From: Marinospirillum perlucidum
GTDB taxonomy: Bacteria > Pseudomonadota > Gammaproteobacteria > Pseudomonadales > Halomonadaceae
DNA: 64,000 bases
Direction of reading: 5' to 3'
NCBI RefSeq assembly: GCF_003336805.1
Contig: NZ_QFWJ01000004.1
Coordinates: 1-64,000, forward strand
The position numbers and the translations under genes were made by a program. Shown one piece after another: positions 44,872-53,169 of the stretch. The notes beneath the pieces were generated by a model. That model was given only the letters and a program-made list of their open reading frames with translations. It was not told where the DNA came from and did no database searches. Numbering within the stretch: position 1 is the stretch's first letter; every line of letters starts with the position of its first letter.

Positions 44872-44944
44872 TGTAAACCTGACTGCTTTACTCGGTTTCT
44901 AAAAAGCACTAAAATGGTACTCAATAAAGCTTTTTGGAGTCGGC

Positions 44945-45412
44945 ATGCTGAAGTTGAGCAAACTAACTGACTATGCAGTGGTGATCATGGCCCAGTTGGC
45001 TCGTGATTCCGAGCATCAGTATGCGGCTGCGGAATTGGCTGAAGACATCGGTCTGCCCAAGCCTACCGTGAGCAAACTGCTCAAGATGCTGGTCAAGGCA
45101 GATTTGCTGGTATCTCGGCGCGGGACTCAGGGAGGCTACCAACTGGCCAGGCCCGCTTCGGCGATTACGGCCAGCGACTTGATTGCAGCGATAGAAGGGC
45201 CGGTGGCCATGACTGAATGCAGCCTGGAAGATTCCCAGTGCGACCTGATCAGTCAGTGTGGCGTAGCCACTAACTGGCAAAGAGTCACCCAGGCGATTCA
45301 TCAGTTGCTGGCTTCGGTCACCCTGGCTCAGTTGGCCCAGACCCAGCCGATCAAGCTGCCCTGGGTGCAGATACAGGCTCTGAGTGTTTATGAAACCAGT
45401 GCCGCTGGCTAA
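44945..45412 (+). CDS. sufR: Rrf2-family regulator of the SUF operon
   Basis: The 155-residue protein is an Rrf2 winged-helix regulator with LKLSKLTDYAVVIMAQLARD at the start and helix-turn-helix segment AEDIGLPKPTVSKLLKMLVKADLL, then SRRGTQGGYQLARP. Three cysteines (MTECSLEDSQCDLISQCGV) can bind an iron-sulfur cluster, so it probably senses cluster supply and represses the suf genes. It is of the SufR-like type used next to sufB in gammaproteobacteria (distinct from the cyanobacterial SufR). TTTTTGGAGTCGGC precedes the ATG. A TAAAAT -10-like box (44909-44914) lies upstream. Confidence 0.9.
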   Translation: MLKLSKLTDYAVVIMAQLARDSEHQYAAAELAEDIGLPKPTVSKLLKMLVKADLLVSRRGTQGGYQLARPASAITASDLIAAIEGPVAMTECSLEDSQCDLISQCGVATNWQRVTQAIHQLLASVTLAQLAQTQPIKLPWVQIQALSVYETSAAG

Positions 45413-45431
45413 AACTACTGTGTATAGCTTT

Positions 45432-45458
45432 CTTTCCTGACAGCCGTCGGAAGGAAAG
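45432..45458 (+). promoter_or_regulatory. Inverted repeat between sufR and sufB
   Basis: CTTTCCT (45432-45438) and AGGAAAG (45452-45458) form a perfect inverted repeat with inner GAC/GTC pairing around AGCC, in the 92-nt sufR-sufB gap. It could be an operator for the Rrf2 regulator or an mRNA hairpin that sets the ratio of sufR to the enzyme genes. There is no T run for termination. Confidence 0.4.
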
Positions 45459-45504
45459 ACAAGAAAGAATAGATAGAAAGACTTGATGATGCCCGGAGGC
45501 CGTT

Positions 45505-46953
45505 ATGGCAAGCGAAGAAATGGAGCAGCTGGTACGTAAAGAGTACAAGCAAGGCTTTGTAACCGATATCGAAAGTGACACCCTGCCGCCGGGTCTGGAT
45601 GAAGATGTCATCCGGCATATCTCGGCCCGCAAAAATGAGCCGGATTGGCTGCTGGAATGGCGACTGGAAGCCTACCGTCACTGGCTGACAATGAAGGACC
45701 CCCAGGCCTGGGCTCATCTCTCTTACCCGGAAATCGATTTTCAGGCGGTCTCCTACTATTCCGCGCCCGGTGCCAAAAACAAGGATGCTCCCAAGAGTCT
45801 CGACGAGGTTGACCCCAAGCTGCTGGAAACCTTCGACAAGCTGGGTATTCCCCTGCACGAAAGAGCGGCCCTGGCCGGGGTGGCTGTCGATGCGGTTTTT
45901 GATTCCGTGTCTGTGGGTACCACCTTCAAAGACAAACTGGCCGAAGCCGGGGTAATCTTCTGTTCCATTTCCGAAGCGGTGCAGGAGCACCCCGAGCTGG
46001 TGAAAGCCTACCTGGGAACCGTGGTTCCGCATACCGATAACTACTATGCCGCGCTGAATTCGGCGGTCTTTACCGATGGTTCCTTTGTATTTGTTCCCAA
46101 GGGCGTAACCTGCCCCATGGAACTCTCGACCTACTTCCGCATTAACGCGGCCAATACCGGCCAGTTCGAGCGCACCCTGATCGTTTGTGAAGAAGAAGCC
46201 CAGGTTTCCTACCTGGAAGGCTGTACCGCGCCCATGCGTGATGAAAACCAGTTGCACGCGGCGGTTGTCGAGCTGGTGGCTCTGGATGATGCCTACATCA
46301 AATACTCCACGGTGCAGAACTGGTATCCCGGTGATGAAGAGGGCAAGGGCGGTATTTACAACTTCGTCACCAAACGTGGCGACTGTCGCGGTGATCGTTC
46401 CAAGATCAGCTGGACTCAGGTGGAAACCGGCTCAGCCATTACCTGGAAATACCCCAGCTGCATTCTGCGCGGCAAGGATTCGGTGGGTGAATTCTATTCG
46501 GTGGCGGTGACCAACAACTTCCAGCAGGCCGATACCGGCACCAAGATGATTCACCTGGGTGAAGGCAGCCGTTCCACGATTATTTCCAAGGGGATTTCTG
46601 CCGGACGTTCCAACCAGTCCTACCGCGGCCTGGTCAAGGTGCTGCCCTCGGCCAAGAATGCCCGTAACTTCACCCAGTGTGACTCCCTGTTGTTGGGCGA
46701 CCAGTGTGGTGCGCATACCTTCCCCTACCAGGAAATCGGTAATTCCTCGACCCAGGTAGAGCATGAGGCCACCACTTCCAAGATTGGTGAAGATCAGCTG
46801 TTTTACTGCATGCAGCGCGGCATTTCCGAAGAAGATTCGGTCAATATGATCGTCAATGGCTTCTGTAAGGATGTCTTCAAGGAACTGCCGATGGAGTTCG
46901 CTGTAGAAGCTGAAGCCTTGTTGAATGTGACGTTGGAAGGTGCCGTCGGCTGA
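45505..46953 (+). CDS. sufB: Fe-S cluster scaffold subunit SufB
   Basis: This 482-residue protein is the central scaffold of the SufBCD complex, which builds iron-sulfur clusters in the cytosol. Family blocks include [76 protein letters not shown] and [28 protein letters not shown], and the C-terminal region with [42 protein letters not shown]. Conserved cysteines are present. GGAGG (45496-45499 region) precedes the ATG. It is separated from sufC by an unusual 181-nt gap. Confidence 0.97.
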   Translation: MASEEMEQLVRKEYKQGFVTDIESDTLPPGLDEDVIRHISARKNEPDWLLEWRLEAYRHWLTMKDPQAWAHLSYPEIDFQAVSYYSAPGAKNKDAPKSLDEVDPKLLETFDKLGIPLHERAALAGVAVDAVFDSVSVGTTFKDKLAEAGVIFCSISEAVQEHPELVKAYLGTVVPHTDNYYAALNSAVFTDGSFVFVPKGVTCPMELSTYFRINAANTGQFERTLIVCEEEAQVSYLEGCTAPMRDENQLHAAVVELVALDDAYIKYSTVQNWYPGDEEGKGGIYNFVTKRGDCRGDRSKISWTQVETGSAITWKYPSCILRGKDSVGEFYSVAVTNNFQQADTGTKMIHLGEGSRSTIISKGISAGRSNQSYRGLVKVLPSAKNARNFTQCDSLLLGDQCGAHTFPYQEIGNSSTQVEHEATTSKIGEDQLFYCMQRGISEEDSVNMIVNGFCKDVFKELPMEFAVEAEALLNVTLEGAVG

Positions 46954-46974
46954 TGATGGTAAGTACTGCTGAAC

Positions 46975-47062
46975 AGGCTGCTGGCTTGCCAGTCGGACAA
47001 ACCTTCCCGGTTTGTACGAACTGCGTTACGCCATCCCTGGCTCCACTAACGCTCAGCAGCCT
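46975..47062 (+). repeat. Structured insert between sufB and sufC
   Basis: The 181 nt between sufB and sufC contain a nested fold. AGGCTGCTG (46975-46983) pairs with CAGCAGCCT (47054-47062), and inside it ACAAACC-TTCCC-GGTTTGT (46997-47015) forms a 7-bp hairpin extended by TCG/CGA. There is no T run. It looks like an inserted palindromic element or an mRNA stability structure. Neighbouring suf genes are otherwise tightly packed. Confidence 0.5.
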
Positions 47063-47134
47063 GCATCATGCCACCTTTTGCTATTTAAATAGCCGAATCT
47101 CCCCGAATTGATGAGTTAATTACAGGATACCAAG

Positions 47135-47884
47135 ATGATCGAAATTAAAGACCTCCATGCCAAAGTCGAAGGCAGAGAAATTCTCAAGGGCCTTAACCTG
47201 AGCATTCAGCCGGGTGAGGTACACGCCATCATGGGCCCCAACGGTGCGGGTAAATCCACGCTTTCTGCAGTTCTGACCGGCCGCGAAGGCTATGAGGTTA
47301 CTTCCGGCAGCGTCACCTTCGAAGGTCAGGATCTACTGGAAATGGATGTGGAAGACAGGGCCAGAGCTGGCCTGCTGCTGGGTTTCCAGTATCCGGTGGA
47401 AATCCCTGGGGTGAAGAATGTCTACCTGCTCAAGGCCGCTTTGAATGCCAAGCGCGAAGCCCAGGGCCTGCCCGAGATCGAAGCCCCCGAGTTTATGAAG
47501 CTGATTCGTGAAAAGATCAAGTTCATGAAGATGGATAACAGCTTCCTGCATCGTGCCGTGAATGAAGGCTTCTCCGGTGGTGAGAAAAAGCGCAACGAAA
47601 TCCTGCAGATGCTGGTACTGGAACCCAAGCTGGCACTGCTGGACGAAATTGATTCCGGCCTGGATATCGATGCCATGAAAACCGTGGCAGAAGGGGTCAA
47701 TTCCCTGCGTTCCCAGGAGCGTAGCATCCTGATGATTACCCACTACCAGCGTCTTCTCGACTATATCGTGCCGGATGTAATCCATGTCCTGGCCGATGGC
47801 AAGATCATCAAGACCGGGGATAAATCCCTGGCGCTGGAACTGGAAGAAAAAGGCTATGACTGGTTATTGGAGGGAGTTGCATGA
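47135..47884 (+). CDS. sufC: Fe-S cluster assembly ATPase SufC
   Basis: The 249-residue ABC-type ATPase drives SufBCD. Walker A is GPNGAGKSTL near residue 34; EGFSGGEKKRNEILQMLVLEPKLALLDEIDSGLDIDAMKTVAEGVN contains signature and Walker B, with LDEIDSGLD as is typical of SufC (rather than LLDEPT); and the switch His is in ILMITHYQRLLDY. Its last 4 nt overlap the sufD start. Confidence 0.97.
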   Translation: MIEIKDLHAKVEGREILKGLNLSIQPGEVHAIMGPNGAGKSTLSAVLTGREGYEVTSGSVTFEGQDLLEMDVEDRARAGLLLGFQYPVEIPGVKNVYLLKAALNAKREAQGLPEIEAPEFMKLIREKIKFMKMDNSFLHRAVNEGFSGGEKKRNEILQMLVLEPKLALLDEIDSGLDIDAMKTVAEGVNSLRSQERSILMITHYQRLLDYIVPDVIHVLADGKIIKTGDKSLALELEEKGYDWLLEGVA

Positions 47885-49188
47885 ACCAGTACGCAGAAGC
47901 TTTCGAGGCATTCAATCGCCACGCAGAAAGCGGCTGGTTGAAAAGCCAAAGGATTGCGGCCTTTGCCCGCTTTGAGCATCTGGGCTTTCCCATCAATGGC
48001 GTGGAAGCCTGGAAGTACACCAATACCAAGGCCTTGGCCAAGCGTCCTTTTGTTCTGGCTGAAGGCTACGATCTTCAAGCCGCGCAAAAACTGCTGAATG
48101 AAGCAGCCGTAACGCTGGACAGTCATCAACTGGTCTTTGTTAACGGCATTTTTGTCCCCGAGCTCTCCGATTTAAGTTCACTGCCCCAGGCATTGGTGGT
48201 GGAACCCCTGTCCGAGGCTCTGGACAAGGAGCTGGAACTGACCTGCGGCATGATGGGGCGACTGGCGGGTATCGATAGCGATGTCTTTACCGCGTTGAAC
48301 TTTGCCTTTGCCGGTGAAGGGGCGGTGATCCGTGTCGGCAATAACCAGGTGATCGACAAGCCAATCAACCTGATTCATCTATCCACAGCCAGTGACCAGC
48401 CGCAGATGTCGCATCCGCGGATACTGATTGCTGCCGGTAGCAGCAGTCAGCTGCAGTTGGTGGAACAATTTGTCGGTGACGATGAAGCCGTTCATTTTAC
48501 CAACCGGGTTGCCGAGGTGGTCCTGGAAAGAAATGCTCAATTGACCCACTACCTGCTGGAGACACCGGGCGACCAGAGCTGGTTGATCGGGCGCACCCAG
48601 GTCGAACAGCAGCGCGACAGCCGTTATGGCTGCCACCATATGAATCTGGGCGGTAAGCTGGTGCGTGATGATCTGGTTTGTGATCTCAATGGCAAGGGAG
48701 CCAGCAGCCACTTCTCCGGCCTGCTGTTTGGCCGCAACAAGCAGCACCTGGATATTCACAGTCTGGTTCATCACAATGCACCCCAGACTTACAGCCATGA
48801 AAACTACAAGGCCATTCTGAACGATAAGGCCAAGGGTGTTTTCAATGGCAAGGTCGTGGTCAAAAAAGACAGCCAGCAAATCCAGGCGGATCAGAGTAAC
48901 GCCAACCTGCTGCTAAGTGATCAGGCAGAAATCGATACCAAACCGGAGCTGGAAATCTACGCGGATGATGTTAAATGCTCCCATGGTGCGACCACGGGGC
49001 AGTTGGATGAAACCGCTCTCTTTTACCTGAAATCCCGTGGCCTGTCCGATGAGCTGGCTCGAGGCTTGCTGACTTTAGCCTTTGCCAACGAGGTGATTGA
49101 CGAGCTGAAGCTGGCACCTCTCTACAAGCGGGTTGAAGAAAGTGTGGCCGGCCACCTGCCTCATCAGGTGGATCTGGAAGAGCTTTGA
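47881..49188 (+). CDS. sufD: Fe-S cluster assembly subunit SufD
   Basis: The 435-residue SufD pairs with SufB in the SufBC2D complex and helps iron enter. Recognisable segments are FPINGVEAWKYTNTKALAKRPF, QLQLVEQFVGDD, the beta-helix core RDSRYGCHHMNLGGKLVRDDLVCDLNGKGASSHFSGLLFGRNKQHLDIHSLVHHNAPQTYSHENYKAIL, and the conserved end DVKCSHGATTGQLDETALFYLKSRGL. ATG overlaps the sufC stop in ATGA. Length is normal. Confidence 0.96.
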   Translation: MNQYAEAFEAFNRHAESGWLKSQRIAAFARFEHLGFPINGVEAWKYTNTKALAKRPFVLAEGYDLQAAQKLLNEAAVTLDSHQLVFVNGIFVPELSDLSSLPQALVVEPLSEALDKELELTCGMMGRLAGIDSDVFTALNFAFAGEGAVIRVGNNQVIDKPINLIHLSTASDQPQMSHPRILIAAGSSSQLQLVEQFVGDDEAVHFTNRVAEVVLERNAQLTHYLLETPGDQSWLIGRTQVEQQRDSRYGCHHMNLGGKLVRDDLVCDLNGKGASSHFSGLLFGRNKQHLDIHSLVHHNAPQTYSHENYKAILNDKAKGVFNGKVVVKKDSQQIQADQSNANLLLSDQAEIDTKPELEIYADDVKCSHGATTGQLDETALFYLKSRGLSDELARGLLTLAFANEVIDELKLAPLYKRVEESVAGHLPHQVDLEEL

Positions 49189-49264
49189 TCGAAACCCTCT
49201 AGCCTCCAGTATTACGGGCGCTCAGGGCAAAAGAGCGGATTTCTGAAGCACAGGACAAGAATTG

Positions 49265-50521
49265 ATGACCGAATTAGATTTTGAAAATCTGCAGCAACCC
49301 AACTATGACATCCAGGCGTTGCGGGCTGAATTCCCCATTCTGCAGCGTCAGGTGCATGGTCGGCCTCTGGTGTATCTGGACAATGCGGCAACCAGCCAGA
49401 AACCTAGGGCCGTGATCGAGGTGATGGATGACTACTACCGTCATACCAACGCCAATATCCATCGCGGTCTTCACTGCTTGTCCCAGGAAGCGACCGATGC
49501 CCATGAGGCCGCTCGAAGACAGCTGCAAAAGTTCATTAATGCTGCTTCCAGTAAAGAGATCGTTTTTACCCGCGGAGCCACCGAGGCCATCAACCTGGTG
49601 GCCCAAAGCTGGGGCAGGGCCAATTTAAAGGCGGGAGACCAGGTGCTGGTTTCCATGATGGAACATCATGCCAATATCGTGCCCTGGCAGCAGCTAGAAG
49701 AACAGCTGGGCATCGAGATCAAGGTCATCCCGATTCTGGACGATGGTAGTCTGGATCTGGCGGTTTACCAGCAACTCTTGACCGAGCGAGTCAAGCTGGT
49801 GGCCGTGACCCAGGTATCCAACGCCCTGGGAACAGTAAACCCTATTGCCCAGCTGGCCCGTGAAGCCCATGATGCCGGTGCCCTGATTCTGGTGGATGGA
49901 GCCCAGGCTGTGCCTCATCAGGCCGTGGATGTGCAGGCGCTGGATGCCGATTTTTATGTTTTCTCCGGCCACAAAATGTATGGTCCCACCGGCATTGGTG
50001 TCCTCTATGGTAAGGAGCAACTGCTGGAAGCCATGCCACCCTGGCAGGGTGGCGGGGAAATGATCGAGAAGGTCAGCTTTGAAAAAACCACCTTCGCCGG
50101 TTTACCGCATAAGTTCGAAGCCGGGACACCAGCCATTGCTGAAGCAATCGGTCTGGGTGTGGCTGCTGACTGGATGCAGGCTTTGGGAATTTCCCATCTG
50201 GCTGCCTGGGAGCATTCCCTGTTGCACTATGCCAGTGAACAGATGCAGGCCGAGCTGCCCGGATTGCGGATTCTGGGGCAGGCTCCCGGTAAGGCAGCCG
50301 TTATCTCCTTCGTGCTGGAAGGTGCCCATGCCCAGGATCTGGGGCTCTTGACCGATCAACTGGGGGTAGCGATACGCACCGGCCATCACTGCGCCATGCC
50401 GGTTCTTCATCATCTGGGTGTGGATGCCACCGCGAGAGCTTCTTTTGCCGCCTATAACACCCTGGAAGAAGTGGATGTCTTTGTCGCGGCCTTAAAGCGA
50501 GTCAGGGAGATGCTATTGTGA
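49265..50521 (+). CDS. sufS: Cysteine desulfurase SufS
   Basis: This 418-residue PLP enzyme removes sulfur from cysteine to form a persulfide for cluster assembly. The PLP lysine is Lys237 in FSGHKMYGPTG and the catalytic Cys is Cys376 in RTGHHCAMP, the group II (SufS-type) arrangement. LDNAATSQKPRAVIEVMDDYYRHTNANIHRG near the start is diagnostic. ATG 49265 is used; TTG 49262 immediately precedes it. Its partner SufE or SufU is not encoded in the window. Confidence 0.97.
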   Translation: MTELDFENLQQPNYDIQALRAEFPILQRQVHGRPLVYLDNAATSQKPRAVIEVMDDYYRHTNANIHRGLHCLSQEATDAHEAARRQLQKFINAASSKEIVFTRGATEAINLVAQSWGRANLKAGDQVLVSMMEHHANIVPWQQLEEQLGIEIKVIPILDDGSLDLAVYQQLLTERVKLVAVTQVSNALGTVNPIAQLAREAHDAGALILVDGAQAVPHQAVDVQALDADFYVFSGHKMYGPTGIGVLYGKEQLLEAMPPWQGGGEMIEKVSFEKTTFAGLPHKFEAGTPAIAEAIGLGVAADWMQALGISHLAAWEHSLLHYASEQMQAELPGLRILGQAPGKAAVISFVLEGAHAQDLGLLTDQLGVAIRTGHHCAMPVLHHLGVDATARASFAAYNTLEEVDVFVAALKRVREMLL

Positions 50522-51066
50522 TTGAAAAGGGTGACAAGATTCAGCTAAGTCGTGAAACCGAAGTCATTTCGGTGCCCTACGGTAAGACCATTACTCTGCC
50601 TGCAGGCGAGGAAGTGGAAGTCATGCAGGCCAAGGGCAGTACTGTCAGTATCGGTCACCAGGGCCGCCTTTACATGGTTGAAGGCAGTAATCTGGATGCC
50701 CTGGGCTTGCCCGCCCTGGAAAGACCCCGGCTGCCTGCCGGTGCTTCCAACCAGGAAATAGAAGACTTCGCCTGGGAACAACTTAGAACCTGCTTTGACC
50801 CGGAAATCCCGGTGAATATTGTTGACCTGGGCTTGGTTTATGGGTTGAAGATCGTCGATCTTCTCGATGGCCGCAAGATGCTCAATATCCGCATGACCCT
50901 GACCGCACCCGGCTGCGGTATGGGAGAAGTTATCGCCGCCGATGCTCGCCGCAAAATCCAGGGCGCGGAAGACCTGGATCAGGTGAATACAGAAATCGTC
51001 TTCGACCCTCCCTGGTCGAGAGAAATGATGACTGAAGAAGCTCAGTTGGAACTGGGAATTTTCTAG
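50518..51066 (+). CDS. sufT: Fe-S assembly protein SufT (DUF59/MIP18 domain)
   Basis: The 182-residue protein has a SufT-specific N-terminus (residues 1-65, with EVISVPYGKTITLPAGEEVEVMQAKGSTVSIGHQG) and a DUF59 domain (75-175) containing CFDPEIPVNIVDLGLVYGLKI and MTLTAPGCGMGEVIAADARRKI with the conserved Cys. SufT assists iron-sulfur maturation under high demand for lipoate-type or FeS enzymes. It starts with GTG overlapping the sufS stop by 4 nt, and closes the operon. Confidence 0.92.
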   Translation: MIEKGDKIQLSRETEVISVPYGKTITLPAGEEVEVMQAKGSTVSIGHQGRLYMVEGSNLDALGLPALERPRLPAGASNQEIEDFAWEQLRTCFDPEIPVNIVDLGLVYGLKIVDLLDGRKMLNIRMTLTAPGCGMGEVIAADARRKIQGAEDLDQVNTEIVFDPPWSREMMTEEAQLELGIF

Positions 51067-51212
51067 AAAGCCTCGGATTAACGTTTGTGCTGCGACCTGC
51101 ATGGATGTAGAAGGTGTTCAAGTTCATCTAACAAAAGCGAGCAGGAGGAGAAAGGCTCGCTTTAAGTCTTAACCTGATCCAAGGCTCTTTAGAATAACTG
51201 GCCAGTAGCTAA

Positions 51213-51641
51213 TCAGTTGATGACCATGCCCGGACGAAAGCCCTGAACAGGGATGGGCTTGTTGTCTTCTCTTTCCCAGAACCAGTTTTGCACCTGCTGA
51301 ATCAATACCATCTCGGCAATTTCCGCCAGCTTTTCCGTGCAGTTCATCTTGTTCTGAATCAGGTCGGCACAATCAAAGAAGTCTTTGGCGGTGGCACCAT
51401 CCACGGTGAAGTTGGTATCACCGACGGCAATAAAAATGGGCTCTTCACGATTGGAGGTGACATTGATACCTGCTCCCTGACTGGCAAGCTGGACATCCTG
51501 ATGGTCGAGGATTTCACGCAGGGCATCAGGACTCATGTGCAGGTTGAGGATAATGGCCTTGAGCAGGGCTGCCGAATCATTTTTCAGGCTGGGTTCTTCG
51601 GCCAGTTCTTCCATGATGGCAGTGACAGTATTAAGGGCCAT
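51213..51641 (-). CDS. Protein of unknown function, 142 residues
   Basis: I do not recognise this family. The sequence is acidic and mostly helical: MALNTVTAIMEELAEEPSLKNDSAALLKAIILNLHMSPDALREILDHQ..., followed by a middle beta-rich segment (GAGINVTSNREEPIFIAVGDTNFTVDGATAKDFFDCADLI) and a C-terminal KLAEIAEMVLIQQVQNWFWEREDNKPIPVQGFRPGMVIN. No signal peptide or membrane helix is present. CAGGAGAGATTACC precedes the ATG, a good ribosome binding site, and codon use is like the neighbours. It is convergent to sufT and divergent from the TraB-family gene. Confidence 0.75.
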   Translation of the reverse strand: MALNTVTAIMEELAEEPSLKNDSAALLKAIILNLHMSPDALREILDHQDVQLASQGAGINVTSNREEPIFIAVGDTNFTVDGATAKDFFDCADLIQNKMNCTEKLAEIAEMVLIQQVQNWFWEREDNKPIPVQGFRPGMVIN

Positions 51642-51798
51642 GGTAATCTCTCCTGTTGCAGTGGTAGTAGCCAGTCTTCAGAGGCTTTCTAGCCTAGTGG
51701 TTGTCGGGGGTCTTGTACAGGGGTGTCGCTGACCACTGACTTTTAACCCGCTTTCTGGTCTAATGCGCCTTTGCTTTTGAATCAGGATACAGGAATTG

Positions 51799-53022
51799 AT
51801 GACTGCAGCAGCCCCTTCAGAGACGACCGGTGGCCCCCGCAAACTTGTCCACAAGCAGGATACCGATTACACCCTTCTAGGAACCGCCCACGTTTCCCGA
51901 GCCAGTGCCGATGAGGTTCGTGAACTGATTCGCAGTGGTGAGTTTGATGCCGTTGCGGTAGAGCTCTGTCCTGCTCGCCACGCCAACCTGACCAACCCTG
52001 ATGCTCTGGCCAAAATGGATCTTTTCCAGGTGATTAAACAGGGCAAGGCTGGCATGGTGGCCGCTAACCTGGCTCTGGGTTCTTTCCAACAGCGGGTTGC
52101 TGAAGAATCCGGTATTGCTCCGGGTGAGGAAATGAAGGCCGCGATTGAAGAAGCCAAGGCGGCCAGTCTGCCCCTGATGGTGATTGACCGGGATATCGGT
52201 GTCACCTTGAAAAGAGTTTATCGCGGTGTGCCCTGGTGGCAGAGAACCGCGTTGGTCAGTGGGCTGGTCTCCAGTCTCTTCTCGCGGGAAAAAGTCTCTG
52301 CCGAAGAGATTGAAAGGCTGAAGGAAGGGGACGTGCTGGAATCCACCTTCAGTGAATTTGCCCAGGAATCGGAAAAGCTTTATCAGGCGCTGATTGCCGA
52401 ACGGGATCATTATATGGCCTTGCGTCTGGCTCAGGAAAATGGCGATAGCCGCTACAAGAAGGTGCTGGTGGTGGTGGGTGCCGGTCACCTGCAAGGCCTG
52501 GAAACCAATTTGCACAGTCATCTGCCCGAAAATCCCAAGGAACAGCTGGATGTTCTGGAAGCTGTACCTCCCGCCAGTCGCTGGCCCAAGTTTCTTCCCT
52601 GGATTATTGCCGCTCTGATCATTACCGGTTTTGTTATCGGTTTTAACCGCAATACCGAATTGGGTATGCAACTGGTGATCGATTGGGTGCTGATTAATGG
52701 TGGTTTGAGTGCGCTGGGTGTTCTGATTGCCGGTGCCCACCCATTGACCATTCTGACTGCTTTTGTTGCTGCTCCCCTGACCTCGCTGAACCCGACCATC
52801 GGGGCCGGTTTTGTCGCTGCCGGTGCTGAGCTGTTGGTGCGTAAACCCAAGGTGGCGGATTTTTCCTCTTTGCGAGTGGATACTGCAAGCATGAAGGGGT
52901 GGTGGCGCAATCGCGTTTCACGCACCCTGCTGGTGTTTATTTTTGCCACCCTGGGCTCGGCTGCCGGAACCTATATCGGTGGCTTCAGGATCTTTGGCCT
53001 CTTGACCGGAACCAGTGGCTGA
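51799..53022 (+). CDS. TraB/PrgY-family protein
   Basis: The 407-residue protein has the TraB superfamily (Tiki/TraB hydrolase-like) domain in residues 20-240, with the paired GxxH motifs LLGTAHVS at the start and VVVGAGHLQG near residue 230, and Glu in VAVELCPARH. Three or more membrane helices lie at about 265-395 (WIIAALIITGFVIGF, VLINGGLSALGVLIAGAHPLTILTAFVAAPLTSL, TLLVFIFATLGSAAGTY). PrgY of enterococci limits a pheromone signal; in chromosomal bacterial genes the role is unknown. A metal-dependent protease activity has been proposed for the superfamily. ATG 51799 follows CAGGAATTG. Confidence 0.85.
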   Translation: MTAAAPSETTGGPRKLVHKQDTDYTLLGTAHVSRASADEVRELIRSGEFDAVAVELCPARHANLTNPDALAKMDLFQVIKQGKAGMVAANLALGSFQQRVAEESGIAPGEEMKAAIEEAKAASLPLMVIDRDIGVTLKRVYRGVPWWQRTALVSGLVSSLFSREKVSAEEIERLKEGDVLESTFSEFAQESEKLYQALIAERDHYMALRLAQENGDSRYKKVLVVVGAGHLQGLETNLHSHLPENPKEQLDVLEAVPPASRWPKFLPWIIAALIITGFVIGFNRNTELGMQLVIDWVLINGGLSALGVLIAGAHPLTILTAFVAAPLTSLNPTIGAGFVAAGAELLVRKPKVADFSSLRVDTASMKGWWRNRVSRTLLVFIFATLGSAAGTYIGGFRIFGLLTGTSG

Positions 53023-53169
53023 GCAGTTGGCTCATTAAGTTCCTGTTAAGTCATCAGGGCAGGGCTTCGCATATAATGCTATTTTCTGCATGTTTGGTTG
53101 GGGCCACAAATGGCCTGACTACAAGCCAGGTTGCTGGCGGCCTGGCATTTTATTAACGGAGCCTTGCCC

